Origin: Pseudomonas sp. RSB 5.4
GTDB taxonomy: Bacteria > Pseudomonadota > Gammaproteobacteria > Pseudomonadales > Pseudomonadaceae
Assembly: GCF_037126175.1 (NCBI RefSeq)
Contig: NZ_CP146986.1
Coordinates: forward strand, 2,942,501 to 3,006,500
Length of the DNA stretch: 64,000 nt
Direction of reading: 5' to 3'
In this document: piece by piece, positions 34,882 to 44,797 of the stretch
How positions within the stretch are numbered: the first letter of the stretch is position 1
Layout: each line of letters begins with the position of its first letter
The notes under the pieces: generated by a model
The model's input: only the letters and a program-made list of their open reading frames with translations
Told to the model about the DNA's origin: nothing
Database searches by the model: none
Made by a program: the position numbers and the translations under genes

Positions 34882-35270
34882 CCTGAAAACGCCCTCCGGC
34901 CGGTGTTTGCCCCTAGTAAATCGGCAAATTGCCACTATCCTGTACAGGTAAGGAACAAGGATCGAAAGCCGCATAGCATGCACGTTCTGACGTCTTTGGA
35001 CATCAACAGATGTGCACCCGGAAGCGGTCATTGATGCGGACCAAGGCAAAGTTTTCAAACCAGTCCGCATTTCTGATAATTGGTGCTGGCATTACGCCTT
35101 TACCCAGCTCAATATTTGTCACAGAATTGACGCCAATGATCTGGCAATTTTGAGGCATGATGCGGGCCTCTTAACAATTCAGGTTGAACCATTTGGCGCG
35201 GATGCTTGTCCTACCACACATCCTGCGGCCAATCCCGAGAACCGCTCCCCTGAACTAACCGGTTAAATAT
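34882..35270. other. Intergenic between divergent phnN and amrZ
   Basis: 389 bp with no gene. It should hold the amrZ promoter, which in P. aeruginosa depends on the AlgT sigma factor; I could not identify a clear GAACTT-TCTGA pair. A palindrome AACCGGTT lies at 35256-35265, immediately before the amrZ start. Confidence 0.5.
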
Positions 35271-35597
35271 ATGCGCCCATTGAAACAGGCAATTTATTCC
35301 AGCCGTACGGCTGACAAGTTCGTCGTACGTCTGCCAGACGGGATGCGTGAACGCATTGCCGAGGTGGCTCGCAATCATCATCGCAGCATGAACTCCGAAA
35401 TCATTGCGCGCCTTGAGCAGAGTCTTATTCAGGAAGGTGCACTGGGCGAAGAGTTGAGCATGCGCCTGGACAGCCCGGAGCTTTCGCTGCACGAGCGTGA
35501 GCTGCTGCAACGCTTCCGTCAGCTGTCGCACCGTCAACAGAACGCCCTGGTGTCGCTGATCGCTCACGACGCCGAAATGGCCGCAGACGCGTCCTGA
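35271..35597 (+). CDS. amrZ: Ribbon-helix-helix regulator AmrZ (AlgZ)
   Basis: A 108-residue Arc-type DNA-binding protein. The ribbon-helix-helix domain (residues about 12-55) reads [20 protein letters not shown] then [18 protein letters not shown], nearly identical to P. aeruginosa AmrZ as I recall it. The C-terminal part ([20 protein letters not shown]) is the tetramerisation region. AmrZ is a global regulator of alginate or other exopolysaccharides, flagellar genes (through fleQ) and cyclic di-GMP enzymes, so it links to the flagellar block in this window. Confidence 0.95.
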   Translation: MRPLKQAIYSSRTADKFVVRLPDGMRERIAEVARNHHRSMNSEIIARLEQSLIQEGALGEELSMRLDSPELSLHERELLQRFRQLSHRQQNALVSLIAHDAEMAADAS

Positions 35598-35613
35598 GCC
35601 ACACCGAACATCT

Positions 35614-35643
35614 CAAGCCAGCTTAAGTGCTGGCTTTTTTTTG
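35614..35643 (+). terminator. Terminator of amrZ
   Basis: AAGCCAGC-TTAAGT-GCTGGCTT followed by TTTTTT. Confidence 0.9.
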
Positions 35644-35677
35644 CCCGGATTTTAACCACGACAATCCGAGGTAGACC

Positions 35678-35765
35678 TGTAATGAGGGGATTTATCCCCG
35701 ATGGTACCAAGGCCTCTCCTGGGGTCGCTGCGCAACCCATCGGGGATAAATCCCCTCGCCACAGA
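35678..35765. repeat. Inverted repeat, GGGGATTTATCCCC type
   Basis: GAGGGGATTTATCCCCGATG and its inverted copy CATCGGGGATAAATCCCCTC flank a 35-bp spacer. Another dispersed Pseudomonas repeat class, between convergent amrZ and mgtE. Confidence 0.75.
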
Positions 35766-35779
35766 TAAATACACAGGCA

Positions 35780-35810
35780 CAAAAAAGCCCGCCAATTGGC
35801 GGGCTTTTGC
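35780..35810 (-). terminator. Terminator of mgtE
   Basis: AAAAGCCCGCC-AATT-GGCGGGCTTTTTT on the minus strand, 12 bp after the mgtE stop. Confidence 0.88.
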
Positions 35811-35821
35811 ATTGCGGCGAA

Positions 35822-37264
35822 TCAGAGCAGGAAGATAGTCGCCAACCCCAGAAAGATGAAGAAGCCACCGCTGTCGGTCATGGCCGTGATCATCACACTG
35901 GCGCCCATTGCCGGGTCGCGGCCCATCTTCGCCAGCGTCATCGGGATCAGCACCCCCATCAACGCTGCGAGCAGCAAATTGAGGGTCATCGCCGCCGTCA
36001 TTACCACGCCCAGCGACCAACTGCCGTAGAGCAAGTAAGCGACCACACCGATCACCCCGCCCCAGACCAGACCGTTGATCAACGCCACCGCCAGCTCCTT
36101 GCGCATCAAGCGCGAGGTGTTGCCGGTGCTGACCTGGTCGAGCGCCATGGCGCGCACGATCATGGTGATCGTCTGGTTACCGGAGTTACCGCCAATACCC
36201 GCCACGATCGGCATCAGCGCCGCCAGCGCCACCAGCTTCTCGATCGAGCCCTCGAACAGGCCGATCACCCGCGAAGCGACAAAGGCAGTGATCAGGTTGA
36301 TTGCCAGCCACGCCCAGCGGTTGCGCAGGGATTTCCAGACGGAGGCGAAGATGTCCTCCTCTTCCCGCAGACCCGCCATGTTGAGGACTTCGCTTTCGCT
36401 CTCCTCACGAATCAGGTCGACCATTTCGTCGATGGTCAGACGGCCAATCAGCTTGCCGTTCTTGTCGACCACCGGGGCCGAGATCAAGTCGTAACGTTCG
36501 AACGCCTGAGCAGCGTCATAGGCGTCTTCGTCCGGGTGAAAACTCACCGGATCGCTGGCCATGACTTCAGAAACCTGTTTGTCCGGATCGTTGACCAGCA
36601 GACGCTTGATCGGCAGCACACCCTTGAGCACGCCGTCGTAATCAACCACGAACAGTTTATCGGTGTGCCCCGGCAGCTCCTTGAGACGGCGCAGGTAACG
36701 CAGAACCACTTCGAGACTGACATCCTCACGGATGGTCACCATCTCGAAGTCCATCAGCGCACCGACCTGCTCCTCGTCATAGGACAGGGCCGAACGCACG
36801 CGCTCGCGTTGTTGCTGGTCTAGCGTCTCCATCAGCTCATGGACGACGTCTCGCGGCAGCTCGGAGGCCAGGTCAGCAAGTTCGTCGGCGTCCATGTCCT
36901 TGGCCGCAGCCAGGAGTTCGTGATCGTCCATGTCGGCGATCAGCGTTTCACGAACGGAGTCGGATACTTCGAGAAGAATGTCGCCGTCGCGATCAGCCTT
37001 GACCAGTTGCCAGAGCGTCAGACGATCGTCCAGCGGCAAGGCTTCAAGGATGTAGGCAACGTCGGCGGAGTGCAGATCATCGAGTTTGCGTTGCAGCTCG
37101 ACGAGATTCTGCCGGTGAACCAGGTTCTCGACCCGGTCGTGATGCGCGCCTTCCTGGCGATGAGTCAGGTCTTCGACGACCTTCTGGCGCTGCAGCAGCT
37201 CAACGACCTGAGCCAGGCGATCCTGCAGGCTTTCCTGTGTTTTCTTTACTTCGATTTCGGACAT
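35822..37264 (-). CDS. mgtE: Magnesium transporter MgtE
   Basis: A 480-residue Mg2+ channel. The cytoplasmic N domain (residues about 40-140) and two CBS domains (about 145-275) act as the Mg2+ gate; five membrane helices follow (about 310-480) with the pore region MPIVAGIGGNSGNQTITMIV, an MgtE signature. ATG 37264 (MSEIEVKKTQESL) is the family start; a longer frame to 37294 lacks support. Mg2+ homeostasis by this gene complements the PhoPQ system at the left of the window. Confidence 0.93.
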   Translation of the reverse strand: MSEIEVKKTQESLQDRLAQVVELLQRQKVVEDLTHRQEGAHHDRVENLVHRQNLVELQRKLDDLHSADVAYILEALPLDDRLTLWQLVKADRDGDILLEVSDSVRETLIADMDDHELLAAAKDMDADELADLASELPRDVVHELMETLDQQQRERVRSALSYDEEQVGALMDFEMVTIREDVSLEVVLRYLRRLKELPGHTDKLFVVDYDGVLKGVLPIKRLLVNDPDKQVSEVMASDPVSFHPDEDAYDAAQAFERYDLISAPVVDKNGKLIGRLTIDEMVDLIREESESEVLNMAGLREEEDIFASVWKSLRNRWAWLAINLITAFVASRVIGLFEGSIEKLVALAALMPIVAGIGGNSGNQTITMIVRAMALDQVSTGNTSRLMRKELAVALINGLVWGGVIGVVAYLLYGSWSLGVVMTAAMTLNLLLAALMGVLIPMTLAKMGRDPAMGASVMITAMTDSGGFFIFLGLATIFLL

Positions 37265-37585
37265 AGGCGAACTCCACTCCCAGCAGCGGGGCACGCCGGA
37301 AGGATCAATCAGTCAATTCATGATTGGTGAAACGGGTTACTGAGTAACTACTGGGTAAGTCCATGGAGGTTTTCCATAAGCCCCGGCGGGGCTGACGGGC
37401 GCAATGATACACCGCCTGACAGTTTTAAACGTTAAAAAATCGCGGTCGAAACAAGCGCTTGCGCGACAAAGCTGAGCACTGTCCTGACCCGTGCAGATGC
37501 GACGACTCATCTTGAAAAGAAAACACACCGGCGCTGAAAAATGTAGCGACTACCCTTGAGCGTAGATCGTCATGGAGGACGTCGA
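37265..37585. promoter_or_regulatory. mgtE upstream region with several hairpins
   Basis: 321 bp with no gene. It contains CAATCA-N9-TGATTG (37306-37326), the palindrome GTTACTGAGTAAC (37336-37348) and the hairpin GCCCC-GGC-GGGGC (37380-37392). This could be a structured mgtE leader. It does not show the ykoK (M-box) consensus that I can recognise. Confidence 0.35.
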
Positions 37586-38215
37586 ATGCTATCCAGAACA
37601 TTCCGTTTTGTAGTCGCCAGCCTGCTCTGCCTGCCGCCCGCCGGGGTTGCCAGCACCCTTCACCGATGCGAAGCACCCGACGGCGGCATCACCTTCACCA
37701 CCCTGAGTTGTGCGAACGATGAGCAGCTCTCGCTGCAGCAAGTTAAGCCCTACTCGCCCGGATCTGTCGTGCCGATCATGCCGGAACACAACCACGAAGA
37801 AATATCCGGTATGACAATCAGGGGACGTGAACCAGGCATCGTTGGCCGCCTGGAGGACAAATGCGGCAACCTGATCAATGCCAGGCAGCGCCGCGCAGCG
37901 ATCATCAATCAACGAGTGATTGCCGGCATGAGCCAACAGGATGTTGAAAGCGCTCTGGGCAAACCGGACAAGGTGAATATTCGAACGTCGACGACGAGCT
38001 ATCGATACGACCTGAAACGAGGCCGCAGTGCTCAAGTCGATTTTGATGAGAAGGGATGCGTGAAAGGAAAAGCCAAATCGCAGACAACAAAAAAGCCCGC
38101 GTTAAACGCGGGTTTCTTGAATATGGTGCACTCGACAGGATTCGAACCTGTGACCGCTCGGTTCGTAGCCGAGTACTCTATCCAGCTGAGCTACGAGTGC
38201 ATTTTGTGTTTTTAG
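37586..38215 (+). CDS. Hypothetical secreted protein; C-terminus runs into a tRNA gene
   Basis: From ATG 37586 (GGAGG lies about 10 bp before) it has a signal peptide (MLSRTFRFVVASLLCLPPAG then VAST), a short domain with CEAPDGGITFTTLSC of the DUF4124 kind, and an SmpA/OmlA-like stretch, VIAGMSQQDVESALGKPDKV. After VDFDEKGCVKGKAKS the frame continues through a hairpin and antisense through the tRNA-Arg gene to 38215. The last 50 residues are therefore probably not natural; the original stop near 38080 seems to have been lost or the frame shifted. Confidence 0.55.
   Translation: MLSRTFRFVVASLLCLPPAGVASTLHRCEAPDGGITFTTLSCANDEQLSLQQVKPYSPGSVVPIMPEHNHEEISGMTIRGREPGIVGRLEDKCGNLINARQRRAAIINQRVIAGMSQQDVESALGKPDKVNIRTSTTSYRYDLKRGRSAQVDFDEKGCVKGKAKSQTTKKPALNAGFLNMVHSTGFEPVTARFVAEYSIQLSYECILCF
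38088..38118 (-). terminator. Terminator for the tRNA cluster
   Basis: On the minus strand AAGAAACCCGCG-TTTAA-CGCGGGCTTTTTT, 6 bp beyond the tRNA-Arg nearest to it. It may also serve the convergent gene on the plus strand. Confidence 0.85.
38124..38200 (-). tRNA. tRNA-Arg (ACG anticodon), copy 1
   Basis: 77 nt with encoded CCA; acceptor GCACTCG/CGAGTGC, anticodon loop CTACGAA, T-loop TTCGAAT. Identical to the next two copies. Confidence 0.97.
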
Positions 38216-38272
38216 ACCAGACCACAACTGGTTGAAGCCGAGTTGCCTGTATTGCTACAAACGACTCTTAAA

Positions 38273-38349
38273 TGGTGCACTCGACAGGATTCGAACCTGT
38301 GACCGCTCGGTTCGTAGCCGAGTACTCTATCCAGCTGAGCTACGAGTGC
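38273..38349 (-). tRNA. tRNA-Arg (ACG anticodon), copy 2
   Basis: Identical in sequence to copy 1. The spacers on both sides are also nearly identical, showing recent tandem duplication. Confidence 0.97.
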
Positions 38350-38420
38350 ATTTGTGTTTTTAAACCAGACCACAACTGGCTGAAGCCGAGTTCTTTATAT
38401 CGCTATAAACAACTCTTAAA

Positions 38421-38497
38421 TGGTGCACTCGACAGGATTCGAACCTGTGACCGCTCGGTTCGTAGCCGAGTACTCTATCCAGCTGAGCTACGAGTGC
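38421..38497 (-). tRNA. tRNA-Arg (ACG anticodon), copy 3
   Basis: Identical to copies 1 and 2, and the first of the three to be transcribed. Confidence 0.97.
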
Positions 38498-38604
38498 ATT
38501 TGTTGCGCCGCATTATAGCCCGTCTAATCTCTATTCCAACCACTTTTTCTAATAAATTCAACAACTTACAGAAAAAGCCAGATTACAACGTACTAAGCAA
38601 ATAA

Positions 38605-38695
38605 TGGCGGAGAACGGGGGATTCGAACCCCCGACACCCTTTTGAGGTGTACTCCCTTAGCAGGGGAGCGCCTTCGGCCACTCGGCCAGCTCTCC
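38605..38695 (-). tRNA. tRNA-Ser (GCT anticodon)
   Basis: 91 nt with encoded CCA and a long variable arm typical of tRNA-Ser; acceptor GGAGAGC/GTTCTCC, anticodon loop CTGCTAA. Lies between rsmA and the tRNA-Arg genes, as in other pseudomonads. Confidence 0.97.
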
Positions 38696-38757
38696 GCAAC
38701 ACGGGGCGTATATTAACCACCTTCTTCCCCGTTTGCAAACATAAAAATCGATAAAAA

Positions 38758-38946
38758 TTAATGGCTTGGTTCTTCGTCCTTCTCTTTCTTTATACGCAGG
38801 TAAATTTCCTCACGGTGCACGGCAACCTCTTTCGGGGCGTTGACGCCGATACGCACTTGATTTCCTTTGACGCCGAGCACGGTCACGGTGATTTCGCCAT
38901 CACCGATAATCAGGCTTTCTGCGCACCGACGAGTCAGAATCAGCAT
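38758..38946 (-). CDS. csrA: Carbon storage regulator CsrA/RsmA
   Basis: A 62-residue RNA-binding protein that blocks translation of target mRNAs by binding GGA in hairpin loops, and is itself titrated by RsmX/Y/Z RNAs. The sequence [20 protein letters not shown], then [29 protein letters not shown] is diagnostic; Arg44 lies within the VAVHREEI stretch. ATG 38946 is chosen, with AGGAG about 9 bp before. In pseudomonads the gene is usually called rsmA and controls secondary metabolism, motility and biofilm. Confidence 0.97.
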   Translation of the reverse strand: MLILTRRCAESLIIGDGEITVTVLGVKGNQVRIGVNAPKEVAVHREEIYLRIKKEKDEEPSH

Positions 38947-39095
38947 ACCTTTCTCCTCACGCATTTCATTTCAGGGACAACAGTCTGCAAAAAAAAGGCA
39001 CCCGACCTACAACCGGAGCGATCGTAGCCCTACATGCCTGAGTATTGACCAGCGCGAGCAAAAGAACAGTTCAGGGGCTCGCGCCATTCAAAAAT

Positions 39096-39124
39096 AAAGG
39101 GCGCGGTCAGACCGCGCCCTTCAG
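39096..39124 (-). terminator. Terminator of lysC
   Basis: AAGGGCGCGGTC-TGACCGCGCCCTT on the minus strand followed by TATTTTTG, 10 bp after the lysC stop. Confidence 0.85.
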
Positions 39125-39133
39125 GTGACCGGA

Positions 39134-40375
39134 TTACTCGCCCTGACGGGCCGGAGCGTCCAGTTCGAAAGCCGTGTGCAGAGCGCGCACAGCCAGTTCC
39201 AGGTACTTCTCTTCGATCACCACGGAAACCTTGATTTCCGACGTCGAGATCATCTGGATGTTGATGCTTTCCTTGGCCAGGGATTCGAACATGCGGCTGG
39301 CCACGCCTGCGTGAGAACGCATGCCGACGCCGACGATCGAGACCTTGGCAATCTTGGTGTCGCCCACCACTTCCCGGGCACCGATCTCGCGAGCGGTGTT
39401 TTCCAGCACGGTCTGTGCGGCCTGGTAGTCGTTGCGGTGCACGGTGAAGGTGAAGTCGGTGGTGTTATCGTGCGCGACGTTCTGCACGATCATGTCGACT
39501 TCGATGTTCGCGGCACTGATCGGGCCGAGAATCTTGAACGCCACGCCCGGGGTGTCTGGCACGCCACGGATGGTCAGCTTGGCTTCATCGCGGTTGAAAG
39601 CGATGCCGGAAATGATCGGCTGTTCCATGGTTTCCTCTTCATCAATAGTAATGAGGGTACCCGGACCCTCCTTGAAGCTGTGCAGTACGCGCAGCGGAAC
39701 GTTGTACTTGCCGGCGAATTCCACCGCACGGATCTGCAGCACCTTGGAACCGAGGCTGGCCATTTCCAGCATCTCTTCGAAGGTGATCTTGTCCAGACGC
39801 TGAGCGACCGGCACCACACGCGGGTCAGTGGTGTAGACACCATCGACGTCGGTGTAGATCTGGCACTCGTCAGCCTTTAATGCAGCCGCCAGTGCCACGC
39901 CCGTGGTGTCGGAACCGCCACGGCCGAGGGTGGTGATGTTGCCGTGCTCGTCGACGCCCTGGAAACCGGCGACAACCACCACGCGACCTGCTTTCAGATC
40001 ACCGCGAATCTTCTGGTCATCAATCTGCAAGATACGCGCTTTATTGTGCGCACTGTCCGTCAGGATCCGCACCTGATTACCGGTGTACGACACCGCCGGC
40101 ACACCACGCTTGATCAGCGCCATGGCCAACAGGGCAATCGTCACCTGCTCACCGGTGGAAACGATCACGTCCAGTTCACGCGGAACCGGTTGCGCGTCGC
40201 CACTGATTTGCTTGGCCAGATCGATCAGACGGTTGGTTTCGCCGCTCATTGCAGACAGCACAACCACCAGGTCATCGCCGGCATCGCGGAATTTCTTAAC
40301 CTTGTCGGCGACCTGCTCGATTCTCTCGACAGTACCGACCGAGGTGCCTCCAAATTTCTGTACGATCAAAGCCAT
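39134..40375 (-). CDS. lysC: Aspartate kinase LysC
   Basis: A 413-residue enzyme phosphorylating aspartate, the first step to lysine, methionine, threonine and diaminopimelate. The kinase domain begins MALIVQKFGGTSVGTVERIE and has VAGFQGVDEHGNITTLGRGG and YTDVDGVYTTDPRVV; two ACT domains for feedback inhibition fill residues about 260-410 (VGVGMRSHAGVASRMFESLA). ATG 40375 is the family start. Between alaS and rsmA, the conserved pseudomonad order. Confidence 0.97.
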   Translation of the reverse strand: MALIVQKFGGTSVGTVERIEQVADKVKKFRDAGDDLVVVLSAMSGETNRLIDLAKQISGDAQPVPRELDVIVSTGEQVTIALLAMALIKRGVPAVSYTGNQVRILTDSAHNKARILQIDDQKIRGDLKAGRVVVVAGFQGVDEHGNITTLGRGGSDTTGVALAAALKADECQIYTDVDGVYTTDPRVVPVAQRLDKITFEEMLEMASLGSKVLQIRAVEFAGKYNVPLRVLHSFKEGPGTLITIDEEETMEQPIISGIAFNRDEAKLTIRGVPDTPGVAFKILGPISAANIEVDMIVQNVAHDNTTDFTFTVHRNDYQAAQTVLENTAREIGAREVVGDTKIAKVSIVGVGMRSHAGVASRMFESLAKESINIQMISTSEIKVSVVIEEKYLELAVRALHTAFELDAPARQGE

Positions 40376-40465
40376 TTCAAAGCCGCCTCTGCCCATGAAG
40401 GGCGCCCAATAATCACTCGAACAGCCGCCGGGCCCGCCACTAGACTGCGGGCCCGACGGGCCGTC

Positions 40466-43084
40466 TTATAAACCCTGCTCGACGAATGGAACGGTCAGCG
40501 CCAGTGCGCCATCCAGTGCGCCGGCGTCGACACCGCCGCCCTGCGCCATGTCCGGACGACCACCGCCCTTCCCGCCCACTGCCGCAGCAGCCTGTTTCAT
40601 CAAATCACCGGCTTTGAGTTGGCCAGTCAGGTCCTTGGTTACACCGGCAACCAGTACGACCTTTTCCTCATGGACACTGCCGAGCAGGATCACTGCGCGG
40701 CCGAGTTTGTTTTTCAGCTGATCGACCAGCGCCAGCAGCGCCTTGCCATCCTGACCATCCAGACGTGCGGCCAGAACCTTCACGCCCTTGACGTCGACTG
40801 CCGAGTTCGACAGATCGTCGCCCGCGGCGCTGGCAGCCTTGGCCTGCAACTGCTCGAGTTGCTTTTCCAGCGCGCGGTTGCGCTCCAGCACGGCCGACAG
40901 CTTGTCGATCAGATTGTCGCGGCTGCCCTTGACCAGGTTGGCCGCTTCCTTGAGTTGTTCTTCAGCAGCGTTCAAGTAGGCCAGTGCCGCAGCACCGGTG
41001 ACTGCCTCGATACGACGCACGCCCGACGCCACACCGCCTTCGCTGATGATTTTCAGCAGGCCGATGTCGCCGGTACGGTTGGCGTGGATACCGCCACACA
41101 GCTCGACGGAGAAATCGCCGCCCATGCTCAGCACGCGCACGTTGTCGCCGTATTTCTCGCCGAACAGCGCCATTGCGCCTTTCTGCTTGGCGGTTTCGAT
41201 GTCGGTTTCTTCGGTTTCAACCGCGGAGTTCTTGCGGATCTCGGCGTTGACGATGTCTTCCAGCGCCTTGATCTGCTCCGGCTTGATCGCTTCAAAGTGG
41301 CTGAAGTCGAAGCGCAGACGCTGGCTATCCACCAACGAACCCTTCTGCTGAACGTGCTCGCCCAGTACCTGACGCAGCGCAGCGTGCAGCAAGTGGGTGG
41401 CCGAGTGGTTCAGCGAGGTCGCGTGACGCACTTCGGCATCCACGTGAGTTTCCACCGGAGCGCCAATGGTCAGGCTGCCGGAATCCAGCACGCCGTGGTG
41501 CAGGAATGCGCCGCCAGTCTTGGTGGTGTCACGGACGTCGAAACGCGCGTTGCCCGCCTGCAGGAAACCGCAGTCGCCGATCTGGCCGCCGGATTCAGCG
41601 TAGAACGGCGTCTGATTCAGCACGATCACCGCCTCTTCGCCTTCACTCAAGACGTCGACCGACTGGCCATCTTTATAGATAGCGACGATTTTTGCCGAAC
41701 CGCTGGTGTCGGTGTAACCGGTGAACTCGGTGGCCACATCAACCTTGACCAGCGTGTTGTAGTCCAGACCGAACGAGCTGGCCGAACGCGCACGCACACG
41801 CTGGGCTTCCATCTCACGCTCGAAGCCGACTTCGTCGACCGTCAGGCCGCGCTCGCGAGCGATGTCGGCGGTCAGGTCCATCGGGAAACCGTAGGTGTCG
41901 TAGAGTTTGAACACCACGTCGCCCGGCACCACGGTGCCTTTGAGTTCCAGCAGATCCTGCTCGAGGATCTTCAGGCCGTGCTCCAGGGTCTTGGAGAACT
42001 GTTCTTCTTCGGCCTTGAGTACGCGCTCGATGTTGCTCTGCTGCTTCTGCAGTTCCGGGAAGGCTTCGCCCATCTCGGCGACCAGCGCCGCCACGATCTT
42101 GTAGAAGAAGCTGCCGGTGGCGCCCAGCTTGTTGCCGTGACGGCAGGCGCGACGAATGATCCGGCGCAGCACGTAGCCGCGGCCTTCGTTGGACGGCAGC
42201 ACGCCGTCGGCGATCAGGAAACCGCACGAACGGATGTGGTCGGACACCACTTTCAGCGACGACTGATCGCCATTTTCGCAGCCGATGGCATCAGCCGAGG
42301 CCTTCAGCAGGTTCTTGAACAGGTCGATGTCGTAGTTGGAATTGACGTGCTGCATCACCGCACTGATCCGCTCCAGGCCCATGCCGGTGTCGACCGACGG
42401 TGCTGGCAACGGATGCAACACGCCATCGGCGGTGCGGTTGAACTGCATGAACACGTTGTTCCAGATCTCGATGTAACGGTCGCCGTCTTCTTCCGGCGAA
42501 CCCGGTGGGCCGCCCCAGATGTGGTCGCCGTGATCGTAGAAAATCTCGGTGCATGGGCCGCACGGGCCGGTATCGCCCATGGTCCAGAAGTTGTCGGAGG
42601 CGTAAGGCGCGCCTTTGTTGTCGCCGATACGGATCATGCGCTCGACCGGCACGCCGATCTGCTTGGTCCAGATGTCATACGCTTCGTCGTCGGAGGCGTA
42701 GACGGTGACCCAGAGTTTTTCCTTCGGCAGTTTCAGGACGCCGGTCAGGAAGGTCCAGGCGAAGGTAATCGCGTCGTGCTTGAAATAGTCACCGAAGCTG
42801 AAGTTACCGAGCATTTCGAAGAATGTGTGGTGACGAGCGGTATAACCGACGTTTTCCAGGTCGCTGTTCTTGCCACCGGCACGCACGCACTTCTGGCTGC
42901 TGGTTGCGCGGGTGTACGCGCGCTTTTCCTGGCCCAGGAAGCAGTCCTTGAACTGGTTCATCCCCGCGTTGGTGAACAGCAGGGTTGGGTCGTTGCCCGG
43001 AATCAAAGAGCTGGAGGCTACACGGGTGTGGCCTTGCTCTTCGAAGAAGCGAAGGAAGGCTTCACGGATTTCTGCGCTTTTCAT
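40466..43084 (-). CDS. alaS: Alanine--tRNA ligase AlaS
   Basis: An 872-residue class II synthetase. The catalytic N-terminus has [35 protein letters not shown] and [18 protein letters not shown]. The editing domain has the zinc ligands in [13 protein letters not shown] and [13 protein letters not shown]. The C-terminal DHHA1-like domain ends with the glycine motif [19 protein letters not shown] 43084 is the family start. Upstream of lysC with a 90-bp gap and no terminator, so partial co-transcription is possible. Confidence 0.98.
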   Translation of the reverse strand: MKSAEIREAFLRFFEEQGHTRVASSSLIPGNDPTLLFTNAGMNQFKDCFLGQEKRAYTRATSSQKCVRAGGKNSDLENVGYTARHHTFFEMLGNFSFGDYFKHDAITFAWTFLTGVLKLPKEKLWVTVYASDDEAYDIWTKQIGVPVERMIRIGDNKGAPYASDNFWTMGDTGPCGPCTEIFYDHGDHIWGGPPGSPEEDGDRYIEIWNNVFMQFNRTADGVLHPLPAPSVDTGMGLERISAVMQHVNSNYDIDLFKNLLKASADAIGCENGDQSSLKVVSDHIRSCGFLIADGVLPSNEGRGYVLRRIIRRACRHGNKLGATGSFFYKIVAALVAEMGEAFPELQKQQSNIERVLKAEEEQFSKTLEHGLKILEQDLLELKGTVVPGDVVFKLYDTYGFPMDLTADIARERGLTVDEVGFEREMEAQRVRARSASSFGLDYNTLVKVDVATEFTGYTDTSGSAKIVAIYKDGQSVDVLSEGEEAVIVLNQTPFYAESGGQIGDCGFLQAGNARFDVRDTTKTGGAFLHHGVLDSGSLTIGAPVETHVDAEVRHATSLNHSATHLLHAALRQVLGEHVQQKGSLVDSQRLRFDFSHFEAIKPEQIKALEDIVNAEIRKNSAVETEETDIETAKQKGAMALFGEKYGDNVRVLSMGGDFSVELCGGIHANRTGDIGLLKIISEGGVASGVRRIEAVTGAAALAYLNAAEEQLKEAANLVKGSRDNLIDKLSAVLERNRALEKQLEQLQAKAASAAGDDLSNSAVDVKGVKVLAARLDGQDGKALLALVDQLKNKLGRAVILLGSVHEEKVVLVAGVTKDLTGQLKAGDLMKQAAAAVGGKGGGRPDMAQGGGVDAGALDGALALTVPFVEQGL

Positions 43085-43230
43085 TAGGTTCTTCCACGGA
43101 GGCTGCGGCCAAAGGCCTGTACGAAACGTCAACAGACGAAACGACGGCAAAGGGCCGCATTATATCGGCCCTTCGCGTGGGGTACAGCGTGTTTATACGA
43201 TAGTAACGGTCAATTGGGCGGCTAACGCTG

Positions 43231-44235
43231 TCACTTGCGCGAAAACTCGACGAATGTCGCGATCACTTGCTCGATTTGCGAGCGACTGACGTCCATGTGC
43301 GTGACCATGCGCAAGCGCGCCGCGGCGCTCAACTTGATCCCGCGTTCGGCGGCAAACGCCTTGAGCGCTTCAGCCTGATCGCCCATTTGCACGTAAACCA
43401 TGTTGGTCTGCACCGGCTCGACGCTGAACCCGGCCTCGCGCAAGCCTTCGGCCAAAAACTGTGCGTTGGCATGGTCATCCGCCAAGCGCTCGATATTGTG
43501 ATCCAGCGCATACAGCCCCGCCGCCGCGAGCAACCCGGCCTGACGCATGCCGCCGCCAACCATTTTGCGCAGACGCCGGGCCTTGCCGATCAGTTGCTCA
43601 GTGCCACACAGCACCGAACCGACCGGCGCGCCGAGGCCCTTGGACAGGCACACCGACACCGAATCGAAATGCCGAGTGATTTCCCGGGCATCCACCCCGA
43701 GCTTGACCGCCGCGTTGTACAGCCGCGCGCCGTCCAGGTGCAACTGCAACCCATGGTCCTGAGTGAATTGGCGCGCCCGGGCCAGATACTCCAGCGGCAG
43801 CACCTTGCCTTGCATGGTGTTTTCCAGCGCCAGCAGACGGGTACGGGCGAAGTGAAAGTCGTCCGGCTTGATCGCTGCCGCCACGTGAGCCAGATCCAGC
43901 GAACCGTCGGCCTGCACTTCCAGCGGCTGCGGCTGGATCGAACCGAGCACCGCCGCGCCACCGCCCTCGTACTTGTAGGTGTGCGCCTGCTGGCCGACGA
44001 TGTATTCGTCGCCACGTTCGCAGTGCGCCATCAGGCCCAGCAGATTGCTCATGGTGCCGGTTGGCACGAACAGCGCGGCGGCGAAGCCCAGGCGTTTTGC
44101 CAGTTCCGCCTCCAGACGATTGACCGTCGGATCTTCGCCGTACACATCGTCACCTGTAGCCGCCGCAGTCATCGCGTCGAGCATGGCAGGAGTCGGTTGG
44201 GTGACGGTGTCGCTGCGAAGATCGATAACGCTCAT
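43231..44235 (-). CDS. ltaE: Low-specificity L-threonine aldolase
   Basis: A 334-residue PLP enzyme splitting threonine/allo-threonine to glycine and acetaldehyde. Marks: [35 protein letters not shown], the PLP Lys in [13 protein letters not shown], and [12 protein letters not shown]. Length is normal. It is divergent from the FMN riboswitch/lumazine synthase unit. Confidence 0.93.
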   Translation of the reverse strand: MSVIDLRSDTVTQPTPAMLDAMTAAATGDDVYGEDPTVNRLEAELAKRLGFAAALFVPTGTMSNLLGLMAHCERGDEYIVGQQAHTYKYEGGGAAVLGSIQPQPLEVQADGSLDLAHVAAAIKPDDFHFARTRLLALENTMQGKVLPLEYLARARQFTQDHGLQLHLDGARLYNAAVKLGVDAREITRHFDSVSVCLSKGLGAPVGSVLCGTEQLIGKARRLRKMVGGGMRQAGLLAAAGLYALDHNIERLADDHANAQFLAEGLREAGFSVEPVQTNMVYVQMGDQAEALKAFAAERGIKLSAAARLRMVTHMDVSRSQIEQVIATFVEFSRK

Positions 44236-44358
44236 GAACCTGGCCTCTGGTCAGCAGGGGAAATCCCTTTTCGAAGGTGAATTACTGCGGTCATGGCGCC
44301 GATTAATCAACCCTTGAGTGAGAAAAAGCACATTACTTATTGAAAGGACGCAAACCTA

Positions 44359-44463
44359 TGTGGGAGCGGGCTTGCTCGCGAAAGCGGTGTGTCAACCAGT
44401 CAATTTGCTGACTGACACACCGCCTTCGTCGGAACGCCGCCCGGAGCAAGCCCGCTCCCACAG
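44359..44463. repeat. REP pair, one arm interrupted
   Basis: The left arm is a standard GAGCGGGCTTGCTCGCGAA REP. In the right arm the expected CTTCGCGAGCAAGCCCGC is split by about 14 extra bases (CTTCG, then TCGGAACGCCGCCC, then GAGCAAGCCCGC). Confidence 0.75.
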
Positions 44464-44528
44464 GTTCTGTGCAAGGCCGGAAAATCTGTGATAAAAACGC
44501 TGCGCCGCCCGAGAAAGGGCGGCAAAAA

Positions 44529-44693
44529 CGTTCTCAGGGCGGGGTGTAATTCCCCACCGGCGGTAATTGCGCGCAATGCGCATAGCCCGCGAGCGCTTGG
44601 CGACGACACGGCATTGGCGGTGATCGGCGGCAAGGTCAGCAGACCCGGTGTGATTCCGGGGCCGACGGTCATAGTCCGGATGAAGAGAGAACG
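44529..44693 (+). promoter_or_regulatory. FMN riboswitch (RFN element)
   Basis: P1 is CGTTCTC/GAGAACG. Conserved segments AGGGCGGGGTGTAATTCCCC, ACCGGCGGTAAT, AGCCCGCGAGCG, GGTCAGCAGACCCGGTG and ATTCCGGGGCCGACGGTCAT, ATAGTCCGGATGAAGAGAGA are all present. It lies about 105 bp before a lumazine synthase gene and would repress it when FMN is high. Confidence 0.97.
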
Positions 44694-44797
44694 GGATTGA
44701 CGCCAAAGGGCCGCCCGCGCGCTTGTGTGCTCGTGCGTACCCTTGAATCCCTTTCGATTCATAACGCCCTGTTTTTCACACAAACAGGAGTCAGAAC

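Noticed and set aside
38272..38604. Open frame across the tRNA-Arg genes
   Set aside because: Antisense translation of tRNAs ([14 protein letters not shown]), a known annotation artefact.
44392..44783. Open frames over the FMN riboswitch and the REP pair
   Set aside because: The riboswitch accounts for the sequence; frames have no protein features.
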